Positions 47,487 through 61,000 of a stretch of 64,000 bases of DNA are shown piece after piece (the stretch's first letter is position 1; each line of letters opens with the position of its first letter). The stretch is taken from contig NC_037088.1 of assembly GCF_002994745.2 (NCBI RefSeq), positions 54,279,897-54,343,896 on the forward strand. The letters run 5' to 3'. Under the pieces are notes generated by a model that did no database searches, had not been told where the DNA came from, and saw only the letters and a list, made by a program, of their open reading frames with translations. The translations under genes and the position numbers were made by a program. This DNA comes from Rosa chinensis. Its lineage: Eukaryota; Streptophyta; Magnoliopsida; Rosales; Rosaceae.

Positions 47487-47594
47487 CATCCATCCGATCC
47501 CGATCCCAACCAAGAAAAGAAAGGGCTATATATAACCCCAGATCCCCAAATTTCGCATAAGAAAAAGAAAACCCAAAATCGCGATTGGGCAGGC

Positions 47595-50500
47595 ATGGCT
47601 TCCACAACCGGGGGTCTAAGGAATCGTGAAATCAAATTGCTCAAGGCCGATGGGCGTCAATTCGTCCGAAGAAAAGATAAGCTTCAAGGTAGAGTGCAAT
47701 TTCTTTGTCATTGAATATATCAACCTTTTTCGTTTGTTGCACCATTAGGTATGCGTTTGATTTTGGGGTTTTAAGTTTTGTGAGGAACCGTATCCGCAAT
47801 CTACTAAGTTTTGAAGATAAAAAAAGTTGCTTAAGATAATTTTGATGTTTTTGCACGATGAACAGCTGATGCTCTAAATACAGTGTGCTGTTTTTATATA
47901 GGATCATAGATCATTGGCTTTTACATTGTCATTATGTATGGCCAGAAATAGAATACTAGTTATCGTAGTTAGTCATTATAGAAGAGCCAAATAATCTCGG
48001 TCGCCCTATCTGGTCTACGGAACAGTTAACCATCTGTTGATGGAATTATGGATTTATTGCCTCTGCAGTTTTAGAGTCTTAGTCAGTGATTGATTCTTGG
48101 TTTTGTTTTGACAAACATGCATATCAATATCATCTCATGTCATGTCATGATGATTAAATAATTACCGATGAACAGATGGGTCAAGGAAAACAGGCACCAA
48201 GTCGGACGAGCAAACGATTGCCACTTCCCTTCTCCCCGAGGGTATGCTTATTCTTTTTTTTAGAGTTTGTGAGTAAAGTTATCATGGATCTCTGCTTCGT
48301 TGCTGGCTGTCATTTTTGAATCCAAGTGTAAAGTGTTGATTTATATTATCTAAGTTCTGGGATAAACTTTTCAATCAATTTGAAAATTCTCAATTCAGTC
48401 TACTCTTGGCATGCTTCTGATTTTTGTTTTCGGTAACATGGTATATGCTTGGTCTGTGTGTCTTATGAAAGAGGAGAATAAACTACACAGGTACCTATGT
48501 TTTGGGTCCAATGTTTCACCATTTGGACAGAGTTAAAGTAAATTAAAAATATGCAAAACACTTCAACAAAAATTAGGGCGAATTGCAGATAATCTCCTGA
48601 GAATCCTTGAATCTTCAGATCTAATTTAATCAAACTGCTGCCTTGCTGCAATTAAGCAATTCTTGGTATCGATAGAGAATCCATCTATTGTGTGCTGACG
48701 TGGGTTTTAGAGCTGACAGTATGTAATGTCTTTTGAATATTGAATAACTTAGTTCAATAATAAATGGAAAGATTACATGTAGGTAACTCCAACCTTCCAG
48801 CGCTGGGGATTCTTTACTCTCTTCTCATTTCTTTCCTTACATTTCATTCAACATTGCATCTGCTGCCTTGCTTTTCAATTTTATGCAATTCTTGGTATCA
48901 ATAAAGGATCCATCTCTTGTGTGGTGACGTGGGTTTTAGAGTTGACGTAATGTAATGTCTTTTGAATATTAAAGAACTTAGTTCAATAATTAATGGAAAG
49001 ATTACATGTAGATAACACCTCCCCCAACCTTCCGGCGCTGGGGATTTCTTCTTCTTTTCTCAGTTCTTTTTTTACATTTCATTCAACATTGCATCTACTG
49101 CTTCTCTTTGAGTTTCTTGCTCCATATGGTATGCTTTTAATTTTTGTTTTGTTATATAGTGTTTTGAAGAAACAATGTGTTCTGTTGGTGTGGTTAGAGG
49201 ATATTCAAATTTTTGGATCAATCTGTTTATGATTTTTGGTTGGTTTCTGCATGTTGCGTACCCATCATTAAATAATAGAGTTTTTGACAGTAGTGTGCAC
49301 CTGGTCACCTACCAATGCTACTATGAAACAGGTACCAAGGCGGTAGAACCAAATAATGCCACTTCTCCCCATGAAGGTATGGCTCCCTTTTAATTTTGCT
49401 TGTTTACTGTTTGTGGAAATACTGGGCCAAACAACTTAAAAGGACTCAAATTCTCCACTCAAATCCTTTTGCTCTGTGTAATGCATAGCTGATACACTTC
49501 AAGTATACTACTTTCTATGGTATCACAGATCCTATTGTGTTTCAGCACCTCGTGTTTAATCAAACATTCATTTTGTTCTTCTTATGGTACTATTCAGTGT
49601 CATATGGTCATAGTGCTGATTTTATTGGTTTTTACATTGTCACTTATGCATTTTTTTTTTCCCATTTTTTGTCTGAAACAGTTGCTGTGCCTTCTTTAGA
49701 TCGTCTTGATCTCAATCAGAACTCTGATGGTGCCATTGAGGACTTGTCTGAAAGTAAGCTTTATATTTTTTTGTTTGCAAGGAATATTATCCGTGGGTTT
49801 CCTTGGATTCTTTGTGTTGAAGAAAATGAATGTTCATTTGTTTTTGGTTTAGTATTTGGTCAAGATACTGTGTGAACAATTGGTTTCTGAAGGGAACTTC
49901 ACCAGCCGCCCTTAACCAGCATACTCATTTTTCGTTTGCAGTTTTTCACAATAGCTTTTGCATATAATTTTTCCAGCTCTTGACCAGTCTGCATGATGCA
50001 TATACTGTGCAACTATCTGTTAATGGGATCATAAGTCATATTTATTATAATTTACATGAGGTTTGACAATATGGATACAACTGCTACCATGCAGTTCTGA
50101 TGTTTTTGGTTTTAGATCTAACATATTTTGTATTGCACAAGGACCAAAAGAGGACTTGAGGTTGTATGTCTTGCGACCCTGGTATGACTCACTCATACAG
50201 CTCATTGTTACACCAGTTCTGATGGTTTTGGTTTTAGATCAACATATTTCATTTTAATAATACCCGTCAACGGGTTGCGCAAGGACCAAAAGAGCACTTG
50301 TGGCTGTATGTTATGCGACCCTGGGATTCACAGAGCTTGTGACTGCTTCTCACTTTCGTTTTCAGTTGCCTAGAATTTCCTGTGGTGTTGTGTTTTAAGG
50401 AAAAGAAGTTTTTTTGATTGGGTAGACTACACAATACTATCCCTTGTTTTTGTGGGTATTTCCACGTAACTACCCTTGCCTCCCCTTACCATTTGCTTGA

Positions 50501-51989
50501 TTAACTTGGGTGTCAATGGAGTTAAAATAAATAGGAAAGCTTTTTGAACTGCTAAAATATTATTGCTAATTGCAGTTTAATACCAACAGTTTTTGTATTT
50601 TTCATTTCGCATCTAATCACTTCCTCCTGTGCTTAGCAATTTCTCAGTCCATGGTATTATTATAGAATTCCTCCATCATCTCCATTGCATGCTGATGTGG
50701 CTATTGTGGATCCCTTCTATTTTACGACGTCGATTCTAGACTCAACAGAAACAATTAGTTAAACCTTTACGAGAAATTAGTCATTTATGTAAACTAAAGA
50801 TTTGGACAACTCCTTCCCTGCCTACCCTTCTGTCCCGGGGGATCTCTCACCCTTCTCCCTTCTCTTTCCTTATTCATACAATCTTTGCATTTGCAATTTC
50901 TCCTTGGAGTTTGCTGATCAATTTGTTATGCTTTTAACTTTTGTTTTTGGTTCTGTAAGGAGATTAACTGGAAATTTCCTTGGCTTGTGTTTTGAAGTAA
51001 AAAACTGATGTTAGCATGCGTTTCTGCATGATGCATACCCGACATTGAGTTAATTTGGCCTTCATGAGTGTTGGTGCTAGCTTACATAGAATAGTATGAT
51101 GCAACTAATCGTTGACTTTGATCTGTGCATGATCCATAGCTGTTACCTTGGCTTGTGTTTTGAAGTAAAAAACTGATGTTAATATGCGTTTCTGCATGAT
51201 GCATACCTGACATTAAGTTAATTTGGCCTTCATCAGTGTTGGTGATAGCTTACATAGAATAGTATGATGCAACTAATTGTTGACTTTGATCTGTGCATGA
51301 TCCATAGCTGTTAAACCCATAAAGTAATACTATTTTTCTGTGGGAATTCATTTTGTATTGAAGCTTCTCATGTTTCATGTTTCATGATACATTCATCTTC
51401 GCTTTTCCTATGGTACTGTTCAGTGTCATGTGGTCATAGCACTTTTCACAGGTTGTCTATTTTTTGTTTTCTTTTCTCATATATTTTTTTTTGGTCCGAC
51501 ACTTTTAACTACAAACAGGTGCTTGGCTTCGTAATTTTCTTGATCGTGAAGGTAATACCCCTCCCACTTTTGATTTTTTGTTTTAAAATATTATCTGGGG
51601 GCTCTTTCTCAAGTAAATGAATGTGAATTGTTTTTTTTCTTTTTCTTTTTTGTGGTAGCTAAGCGTAGCCGCACTATAAAGTGGAAAAGACTCCGACCTC
51701 CAGGTATGCTTCTGATAGTTTATTTTTGGGTACCTGGAATTTCCTTGGGGATGTGTGTTACTTGTTTCACTTCGGATGGGCTTACACGAGCTTCAAACTG
51801 TGCGCCATGTAATTGGAGTTACAGTAAATTAAAGTCTGCCTGATTAGTGCTTTGTGGGGACCAAAATAATCACCCTTAAAAAGATGGGGCGAAATTGCAG
51901 TTTATTTTCTGATGTCTTGAACCTTTCCAGATGCAGATTTTAGTTCTCTTCGGAACTGCCTTATCGATCCTCCAGGAGAGGCCGTGTAG
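47595..51989 (+). CDS. Gene X copy 2, small basic protein of unknown function
   Basis: Exons 47595-47688, 49332-49376, 49682-49753, 51519-51551, 51659-51703, 51931-51989; all GT..AG, phase 1 as in copy 1; 115 aa with stop TAG at 51987. Segments: MASTTGGLRNREIKLLKADG, TKAVEPNNATSPHE, DRLDLNQNSDGAIEDLSE, SAWLRNFLDREAKRSRTIKW, then KRLRPP and DADFSSLRNCLIDPPGEAV. It differs more from copies 1 and 3 in the WLR helix (NFLDRE for KLLYGE). A further exon-2-like segment at 48194-48241 also has splice signals and keeps frame. Family not recognised. Confidence 0.65.
48194..48241 (+). other. Exon-2-like segment in the first intron of copy 2
   Basis: AAAACAG|GCACCAAGTCGGACGAGC up to CCCCGAGG|GTATGC, 48 bp (16 codons, phase 1-1), encodes TKSDEQTIATSLLPE, similar to exon 2 (TKAVEPNNATSPHE). 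Could be an alternative or older exon; absent in copies 1 and 3. Confidence 0.5.
50978..51310 (+). repeat. Tandem duplication of about 166 bp in intron of copy 2
   Basis: CTTGGCTTGTGTTTTGAAG starts at 50980 and again at 51147; the two units end in GATCCATAGCTGTTA. Copies 1 and 3 hold a single version. Confidence 0.8.
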
Positions 51990-52478
51990 ACGTTCATGGA
52001 TATTGCTTGTGTTTTGAAGAAAAGGAATTGTGCATCTTTCTTATATTTCTTCGGAAACCAGTTTATTACCCAAATGTATTGTTGGTTAATTTAACGTCAA
52101 TATTCTGAGGATTTAGAATTATTGTGACAAAATATTTGAAGATAATTTTGTTATTGTAAACTCTAGTAGAGACGTAGAGTGCTACATTTGGTTGACTTGA
52201 GAATTACGTCCAATCTATTGTTTATGCACCTAACGATTTGATTTCCCAATTCTCATAATGCCGGGGCCCAGTCACAATCAAATTAGCTGTTGTATATTCA
52301 GGTATAAACCCACTTGGCGTATGACTTTCCAGTGATCAAGTCTGTTGTTGACCTGCCTCAACTGTGAAATCCCTTTGCTTCCGGGTGAAACGTAGACCAT
52401 ACATGTATTGGAAGGTGGTCAACCCCTCTACGATCCTCTTACACCAGTCACAATCTCTGGTGTTGATCACTTTGATCG

Positions 52479-52482
<4 letters not shown>

Positions 52483-52512
<30 letters not shown>
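52483..52512. repeat. (CT)n microsatellite
   Basis: About 15 CT units; the homologous site in unit 3 is at 61909-61932. Confidence 0.95.
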
Positions 52513-52515
<3 letters not shown>

Positions 52516-54408
52516 TCCCTTTGTTTTAGGCATTGCGTGCTGGTCAACAGCTGCAACATCATACCATTAATCAACCAGGAACGTTCACATCCAGTTTTTA
52601 AGGCAGTCAAGGTACACTTCCAAAACAAGCAGATGCAAAGGGAAAATTTCTGGTGGTGGAAATCTCAATTGCCGCGATATGTCATAGTTGTGACCATCCA
52701 CGGTACTCGGAACAGATAGTAACACAAGATACATCAGTTTATACAGGCTAAGATCTTTCTGCATCGATCACTTGCTCCTATGGGGGATTATTTAGAATAT
52801 TGTCGGTCCATTCAATCCAACTACGTACTCTTATAGTTTAGTTTCTTTGTCAGCCTTGAACTCATCAAAGTTTTCTGACAATGAAGACATATTGTGAGTC
52901 GAGAGAAGCTGATCCCCGGTCACTGATTAGCGCTCTTTTTGGTTGTTTTGTAGACATAGGCACAAGAGATTTCTTTCTGTCTCTAATCATCTCATCAGCC
53001 ACATGCAGGGAATCCACATTCTTTTATCGATCTCACCATGATTATGGAATCCTCTGAATCTTCAGTACGCAAAGTTGTTTCACGCGACTTGATCACAACA
53101 TTATTTCTGAGAACTTTGGGTTCGTTTGCCACATATTTAATCATCTCTCCTAATTAGCATTCAGTTATCTCCACAAAGCCATCAGCAGTGGAGAATCTAT
53201 GCATCTTTTCAAAGCATATAAGACATTTCATCACTGGTTTGTCATGAAGAGAGGAAATAATGAGCAAAAAGTGGTAGAATTGTTACAGAAACAGATCTTT
53301 TTAGATTACCAACTGAAATAGATCGAACAAGCAAAACCTACACTTAATGGCTCTATGATTTTCTATTCAATTAACAGGGTTATGATCTGTTGAATCAGCT
53401 CTCAGCTATAAGAAATCATGTTATATATCAACATGAACTTCTTTATCATGGAATTACTAAATATGATCGAGCCCATTTCAGATTTCCTTGTTGCTCTACC
53501 CGCATTTCATGACCTTCCTATATGCATGTGTACCCACCCAACACCATTCTAATTGCTGTCAACGGGAATAGGTCGCCTTTATGACTACACACTTACGGTG
53601 CTCAACTGCACAGCTTCATGCAATCACTAATTTAAAAAGAATAAGATCTGAAAGAGTGAAAGTGTTTTCGGCACCAGAAAAAGCTTGCAGACCCGGAGGA
53701 GACATAGCATGACGAACCAGAGGAGCCTCGAGTTAAAACTTCAAACTCCAAGAGAACCTAGATACAGTGTGAAAGATTTTAGCTTCTCAATGTGAAAATA
53801 CTTGTGGAACTTCATCAGCCTATAGATACTGGTGTATCTTCTGTAATTATCTATTATAAGAACACTAATATCAAGATTGTTTGATTTTAAGGGTGATATT
53901 ATAAAGAAATAATCTGTTGCATCTTCAAAATAAGGTTTTCCCAACGTAAAAACAAAAAATGTGCATTAGCAGTCCTTTGTGTAATTGCTTTCTTTGGTTC
54001 AGAACTTTCAACCAGTCCATAGTCCCTGTGCTTCCCTAGTCCAAAGTCCATACTTTATTAGTTTTCAAACACTAAAATGTGATGAAGATGTAAAACGACT
54101 ATGGTGCCAATAGTATTGCCCTATGTATGTGAATTGGGAATTCTTTGCCAACAGACAACAATGTAACATGCAACCTCGTTTTAAAGGAGTGTATTTCAAA
54201 AAAGAGGGAGTAAAGTTTAGACGGATTCCTTAGAAACAAGAGCAGATGATGAAATATCTCAAATAAATATGTTGCATTGTTGCAAAACTATCATCTGTGA
54301 CAAGAATGAGGCTCCAGCCTGAGTTATATGAAAACCAGTGAACTTGTGGAATAGCAATAATTTTGGTAAGAGTGGTGTTCTAATCACCTGGCAAAGGTCA
54401 AAAACACC

Positions 54409-54585
54409 GAATTTGTTGAGGGACTCGACCTAGACGTTATCTTGCACCTCATGTACACCATACTATCTGGACATCAAGGAATTGGGGGATCATATGCGCG
54501 AAACAATTGCGGATAGGGCTAGATGGAAAAGCAGTTGAGGAGATTTCCAAGAAGCTTTTTTTTTGAAGTGATGCCTCAAGAATGA
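54409..54585 (+). pseudogene. SKP1-like relic (copy b)
   Basis: Reads EFVEGLDLDVILHLMY, then after a frame change YLDIKELGDHMRETIADRA and again GLDGKAVEEISKKLF, matching the SKP1 C-terminal region (WDAEFVKVDQ.TLF.L..AANYLNIK.L and GKTPEEIRKTFNI). Frameshifts and a TGA break it, and the N-terminal POZ part is gone. It lies about 2.4 kb after gene X copy 2. Confidence 0.7.
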
Positions 54586-54727
54586 TTTTTAGTGGGAGAT
54601 TTCTTTTTGTTATAGAGCTTGTTATCAGTGCCTAGATAATTCATGAAGGTTGCTCTTTTGGATGGTACCTTTGCTATATCTGGCCAGTTCCGCTTCTCCT
54701 CTCATTTTTATCACCTCCCTAGTCCCT

Positions 54728-54801
54728 ACCGTCTTGGTTTCAACATCCGGGTCCTGTTTTCTACATATACTCTGGACTTGGGATGTTGAAACCAAGACGG
54801 T
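54728..54801. repeat. Perfect 21-bp inverted repeat (hairpin)
   Basis: 54728-54748 and 54781-54801 are exact reverse complements with a 32-nt loop, so an RNA from either strand would fold into a 74-nt hairpin. The window ends at 64000 just inside the first arm of the copy in unit 3. Confidence 0.8.
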
Positions 54802-55315
54802 TCCATTCTACAGGAAATAGAATCTAGCTAAACTATATGTATTGGAACTCTAGGCATTACTAGTACAGTAGTAGGTTCTATTTCGGTTGTTGTAGAATAA
54901 AGCTACTCAGTAATGCGAAGTGGGAAGAAACGTGTATAAAAAATAGATGAAAGTAGTTATGTCCATATGGCCATTTAAATCTACAAAATCTTTGAATTCA
55001 AAAAACATACATATGTAAGGAAAGATCCATAATTCTAGCAATAATGATGAGTAGAAGGAAAATTGCTAGAATAATGGGACCAATAAAAATTCTATAATTA
55101 AAGTATTTAAAGAGGACGTTAATTTTGCTAATTGACTAATATTTATCAAATTTAAATAGTAGCAATATGTGTACTTTTTAGGAAAAAGGAAGATAATATT
55201 TTATCCTAGTTGGCAATAATTGGGTGTAGATTGAAAAAAATAATATATAGGTGGGTTTTTTCCATTAACTTTTCTAGAAATTGGGTTTATAATTAATTTT
55301 CCTAAAAATTAATAA

Positions 55316-55726
55316 ATAAATGAAAAATGCACCTTCCTACAGAAGTAACATGGAGAAAGTTAACTGAACATCTCCTTCGTTTAAGTCCCTCCTAAACCGG
55401 AAACCCCCAACTATAAGGATAGGTGTAGCTGTGGTTGAGTTATATCCCAAATAACAGAAATATACAAAGAAGCAAGTATCAAAGTTTCCAAAGTTTCCAA
55501 TACTTCATGCTGACAGCTATTATTTGTTAACCTTAATCCTATATTGACAGCATGTTTAGATGTTTGTTTGTCCTTCGGGATTGAGGTTACAGACATGATA
55601 TATTTTAAATATCTTTTAGCAAGTCTCAGTTACTTAGATTATCAAATCAAATTCAACTTATACTTCAAGAAGCTAGCTAAGTCAGAATTTGTAGCAAATG
55701 CCAGGAAGGATCATATTTCTCAATCG
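55316..55726. repeat. Segment duplicated at 8786-9206
   Basis: Same 400-bp sequence between a SKP1-like relic and a gene X copy as in the first unit; 10-bp insertion CAAAGTTTCC at 55487-55496. Confidence 0.85.
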
Positions 55727-56487
55727 GTTAGTGACTGGACTCCAGCGAAGTCTTCTATGGCTTCTCTCTCTCTCTCTGTAACAAAGGGGTGAAGGTACAA
55801 TAGTCTAAAAAATAAACTAATAATAATAATTGGGTATTAGGGAAGACCTTATTAGAGTCTTCATGGGTAAAGGGGAATTAAAAAAACTTAATGGGGTAAG
55901 TGGGAAAAAAATCCCTAGAATTAGGATAAATGGACAAAAATCCTTTGGGGAAATAGAAGAGAGAGAGAACCCATAAAATCCAAATCAGCTCCAAACTTCT
56001 TGGCCTCGCCGACGCAGATTTCGGTCACCTCAGGTTGAGATACCACTCCAAGCTGGACCTCCTCGACTTCCTCCTCCTATTTGTGGTAGTGACGCACGTT
56101 AATTCCTGCGGTAGGAAGCGCAGCGAGCAAGTTTTCCGGCCACCTCAGGCCACGCCACTACCCACATTTTGAAGCTCTCTTCTTTGTTGTTCGAACCAAA
56201 CTAGTGGGGAGCTCCAATTTTGTCAGAGGAAGGAGAATCGATGACGAGAAAAAATCTAGGGATTTTGAGATAATTTCTGACTCTTGGACTTAAAATTAAG
56301 CATTGTCATAGATGAGAAAATGGTTGGGAATGTTGAGATAATCATATTGATGAATTTTGGTGACCCGATTAAGGGTTGGAACTAGCGGCGCGTGGAGCCC
56401 ACGCGTAGCCGCCTGTGATAGTATGAGTGGTAGTATGGTAAATAGTAAAATAAAAAATTATATAAAAAAAAAATAATTTTTCTAACA
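55727..56487. other. Intergenic stretch without a recognised gene
   Basis: Follows the duplicated segment; a CT tract at 55765-55780 and GC-richer DNA at 56000-56160 are present, but no gene is supported. From about 56408 sequence (GAGTGGTAGTATGGTAAATAG) matches that before gene X copy 2 at 47379. Confidence 0.4.
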
Positions 56488-56495
56488 GTTAGAGC

Positions 56496-56931
56496 CAGTG
56501 GCGGAACCTGAAACTTCTCAATGGGGGGGCCAAAAATATTGATAAATTTTTTTTTTCAACAATTGATATTTACTATAAAATTCAAATACAAACAAATATT
56601 GAATAACAAAAACGAAAAATTATTTTTTCTTCATTTTCGATGCCATATATTAAGCATCCATTAATATTCTCCTTTAAATGTGCCTTAATTAATAATTTAT
56701 AGAATTCTATAAGCTAAATAAGCCAACTAATGAAGTTAATTATTATAATTATCAGTTTACAAGGAGTAATTATTGTTAAGACTTCAATTTGGGGGGCCAT
56801 GATTGTAAATTATAGTTAAATTTACTTTTAATTAGGATAAAAACACAAGCCAATCAATAGCTTAGCAGCATTTTTCAAAATAATTGGGGGGGGCCAGGGC
56901 CCACTCCGGCCCCCATATAGTTCCGCCATTG
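56496..56931. mobile_element. hAT-type MITE
   Basis: Ends CAGTGGCGGAAC and GTTCCGCCATTG (11 of 12 complementary) with an exact 8-bp duplication GTTAGAGC (56488-56495, 56932-56939). The 436-bp body is AT-rich with G runs (GGGGGGG) near both ends and encodes nothing. Confidence 0.85.
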
Positions 56932-56989
56932 GTTAGAGCATCTCTAACCGGTGTAGTCAAAAGCCAAAATGGCTTTGGTTTTTTTTTGG

Positions 56990-57279
56990 GAGCATCTCCA
57001 ACAATTCACTTTGTGTAGTCGTTTTGACTTATTAGTCAAAAGCTTAGCTATTTTGGCTAAGGAATGAAGAACGAAAGTCAAATAGCTTGAGATTGGGGAG
57101 ATGTGGGCCCTGGCCACACATGGGCTTAATTGCTTTTTTAAAATGATTAATTTATGAAATGACTTTGGTTTTTTATTAAAGATGGTTGGAGATGCAAAAT
57201 ATGAAGAAATAGTGATGACTCTAGGGGAGTCAAATTTTGTAAGTGGCTTTGGCTTTTGACTCCATTGTTGGAGATGCTC
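56990..57279. mobile_element. Tourist-like MITE
   Basis: Terminal inverted repeat GAGCATCTCCAACAAT (56990-57005) and its complement (57264-57279), the end type of Harbinger-derived MITEs. Subterminal sequence AGTCAAAAGC.. is also inverted. A second left-end-like motif GAGCATCTCTAACC at 56936 suggests nesting. No clear TWA duplication. Confidence 0.65.
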
Positions 57280-57925
57280 TTAGTTATCCATGTACGTGCA
57301 ATTTCAATATAGAAAAAAAAACCCATTCTCTTTTTTACCAAATAGCTTCAAGAGACGTATAAAGCATTGTCCAGACCGAAAAAAATAGAGCTTTTTACCA
57401 ATAACTACAAAATGACACTATTATTTACCAATAGCAGAGTCTAAAACTAATATCCCATGCAGCCAACAATTGCAACGGCTTGTTAGCCCATCCTAAAGAA
57501 AAACACTCAAATATTACAAAAATTACCAAACATGTCACTCTCCCAAAATCAGAATGGTTCCAAAATGGAAACCTTCGCAAAATCCAGATCCTCCCTAAAT
57601 CGATCGAGGGCTCGGGCGAAGCTAAGCAACGAAGCAGCCGGCCAAGTGACAAAAGAAAACAATAGCATCAAAAGATAAATCTTCATAATGCTACTGACAT
57701 TCAGCAGTGTTAATACACATCATCCAAACCATAAGGGTAGTATTTACTTATTAATAGAGATAGTTCAAAAGGGGGAGGAAACTGACCGCAAGGGATTACA
57801 GCTTGCGCATGGGCATTTTGCACAACCGCATGGGAATTCAAGCATGCTTGCTGATGGTAAATTATGAACTAAACGTGTAGGTAGTGGTAATTTACTACAA
57901 CAAAAAAAAAAAAAAAACACAAAAC
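57280..57925. other. Upstream region of gene X copy 3
   Basis: AGAGACGTATAAAGCATTGTCC at 57350 matches the sequence before copy 2 (47419). From 57385 to 57900 the sequence is unique to this copy and breaks the proximal promoter; a 61-codon frame at 57480 has no known motif. Confidence 0.45.
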
Positions 57926-57927
57926 TA

Positions 57928-57935
57928 TATAAAAG
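57928..57935 (+). promoter_or_regulatory. TATA box of gene X copy 3
   Basis: TATAAAAG followed by GCATC, about 102 bp before the ATG, as in the other copies. Confidence 0.65.
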
Positions 57936-58036
57936 CATCTCGGATCCCAACCAAGAAAAGAAAAGAAAGGGCCTTAACCCGAAATCCCCAAATTTCGCAT
58001 AAGAAAAAGAAAACCCAAAATTGCGATTTGGCAGGC

Positions 58037-61000
58037 ATGGCTTCCACAACCGGGGATCGTGAAATCAAATTGCTCAAGGCCGATGGGCCTCAATTCGTCC
58101 AAAGAAACGATAAGCTTCAAGGTAGATTACAATTTCTTTGTCATTGAATATATCAACCTTTTTCGTTTGTTGCACCATTAGGTATTAGGGTTTAAGTTTT
58201 GTGAGGAACAGTATCCGCAATCTGAGTCTTGAAGATAAAAAAAAAAAGTTGCTGCTTAAAATAATTTTGATGTTTCTGCACGATGAACAGCTGATGCTCT
58301 AATATAGGATCATAGATCATTTTGCATTGCAGCTCCAAACATTTGTTTTTCCTGTACCGGTCTATCTGGTCTATTTTTATTAAGTGTTGATTTATATTAT
58401 CTAAGTTCTGGGATAAACTTTTCGATCAATTTGAAAATTGTTAACGCTGGAAATTGGTTCAATTTTATGCAATTCTTGGTATCAATAAAGGATCCATCTC
58501 TTGTGTGGTGACGTGGGTTTTAGAGTTGACGTAATGTAATGTCTTTTGAATATTAAAGAACTTAGTTCGATAATTAATGGAAAGATTACATGTAGATAAC
58601 ACCTACCCCAACCTTCCCGCGCTGGGGATTTCTTTTTCTTTTCTCAGTTCTTTCTTTACATTTCATTCAACATTGCATCTGCTGCTTCTCTTTGAGTTTC
58701 TTGCTCCATATGGTATGCTTTTAATTTTTGTTTTGTGATATAGTGTTTTGAAGAAACAATGTGTTCTGTTGGTGTGGTTAGAGGATATCCAAATTTTTGG
58801 ATCAATCTGTTTTATGATTTTTGGTTGGTTTCTGCATGTTGCATACCCATCATTAAATAATAGAGTTTTTGACAGTAGTGTGCACCTGGTCACCTACCAT
58901 TGGATTTAAACTCATCCCTAACACTGTTACTATGAAACAGGCACCAAGGCGGTAGAACCAAATAATGCCACTTCTCCCCATCAAGGTATGGCTCTCTTTT
59001 AGTTTTGCTTGTTTACTGTTTGTGGAAATACTGGCCCAAACAACTTAAAAGGACTCGAATTCTCCACTCAAGTCCTTTTGTAATGCATAGCTGATACACT
59101 TCAAGTATACTACTTTTCATGGGATCACAGATCCTATTGTGTTTCAGCACCTCATGTTTAATCAAACACTCATTTTGCTCTTCTTATGGTACTAGTCAGT
59201 CTGTCAGTGTCATATGGTCATAGTACTGATTTTATTGGTTTTTACAGTGTCACTTATGCATTTTTTGTTTGTTTTGGATTTTCATTTTTTGTCTGAAACA
59301 GTTGAGGTGCCTTCTTTAGATCGTCTTGATCTCAATGAGAACTCCAATGGTGCCATTGAGGACTTCTCTGATGGTAAGCTTTATATTTTTCTGTTTGCGA
59401 GGAATATTATCTGTGGGTTTCCTTGGATTCTTTGTGTTGAAGAAAATGAATGTTCATTTGTTTTTGTTTTAGTATTTGGTCAAGATACTGTGAGAACAAT
59501 TGGTTTCTGAAGGCAACTTCACCCGCCGCCCTTAACCCGCATAGTCATTTTGGTTTTTACAATAGCTTTTGCATATAACTTTTGCAGCCCTTGACCAGTC
59601 TGCATGATGCATGCACTGTGCAACTATCTGTTAATGGGATCATAAGTCATATTTGTTAAAATTTACTTGAGGTATTCATTCTTGCATTTGTTTTGACAAT
59701 ATCGATACAACTGCTACCATACAGGTCTGATGTTTTTGGTTTTAGATCTAACATATTTCGTATATGCACAAGGACCAAAAGAGGACTTGAGGTTGTATGT
59801 CATGCGACCTGGTATGACTCACTCATACAGCTCATTGTTACACCAGTTCTGATGGTTTTGGTTTTAGATCAACATATTTCATTTTAATAATACCCGACAA
59901 CGGGTTGCGCAAGGACCAAAAGAGCACTTGTGGCTGTATGTTATGCGACCCTGGGGGATTCACAGAGCTTGTGGCTGCCTCTCACTTTCGTTTTCAGTTA
60001 CCTAGAATTTGCTGTGGTCTTGTGTTTTAAGAAGGAATTTTTTTTTTGATTGGCTAGACTACACAATACTATCCCATGTTTTTGTGGGTACTTCCACGTA
60101 ACTACCCTTGGCTACCCTTACCATTAGCTTGATTAACTTGGGTGTCAATGGAGTTAAAATAAATAGGAAAGCTCGGTGAACAGTTAAAATATTATTGCTA
60201 GTTGCAGTTTATTACCAACAATTTTGTATTTTCATTTCTGATCTAATCACTTCCTCCTGTGCTGAGCAATTTCTCAGTCCATGGTATTATTATAGAATTC
60301 CTCCATAGTCTCCATTGCAAGCTGATGTGGCTAATGTGGACCCCCTCTATTTTACGGCGTGGGTTCTAGACTCAACAGAAACAATTAGTTAAACCTTTAT
60401 GAGAAATTAGTCATTTATGTAAACTAAGATTAATATTTAGGCAACTCCTTCCCTGCCTACCCTTCTGTCCCGGGGGATCTCTCACCATTCTCCCTTCTCT
60501 TTCCTTACTCATACAATCTTTGCATTTGCAATTTCTCCTTGGAGTTTGCTGGTCATTTGTTATGCTTTTAACTTTTGTTTTTGGTTCTGTGAGGAGATTA
60601 ACTGGAAATTTCCCTGGCTTGTGTTTTGAAGTAAAAAACTGATGTTAATATGCGTTTCTGCATGATGCATACCCGACATTGAGTGAATTTGACCTTCATC
60701 AGGGTCGGCAACTAATCGTTGACTTTGATCTGTGCATGATCCATAGCTTTTAAAACTCATAAAGTAATACTATTTTTCTGTGGGAGTTCATTTTGTATTG
60801 CAGCTTCTCATGTTTCATCATACATTCATCTTTTCTTTCCTATGGTACTGTTCAGTGTCATGTGGTCATAGCACTTTTCACGGGTTGTCTATTTTTTGTT
60901 TTCTTTTCTCTCTCTCTCTTTTTTTTGGTCTGACACTTTAACTACAAACAGGTGCTTGGCTTCGTAAATTACTTTACAGTGAAGGTAATACCCCTCCCAC

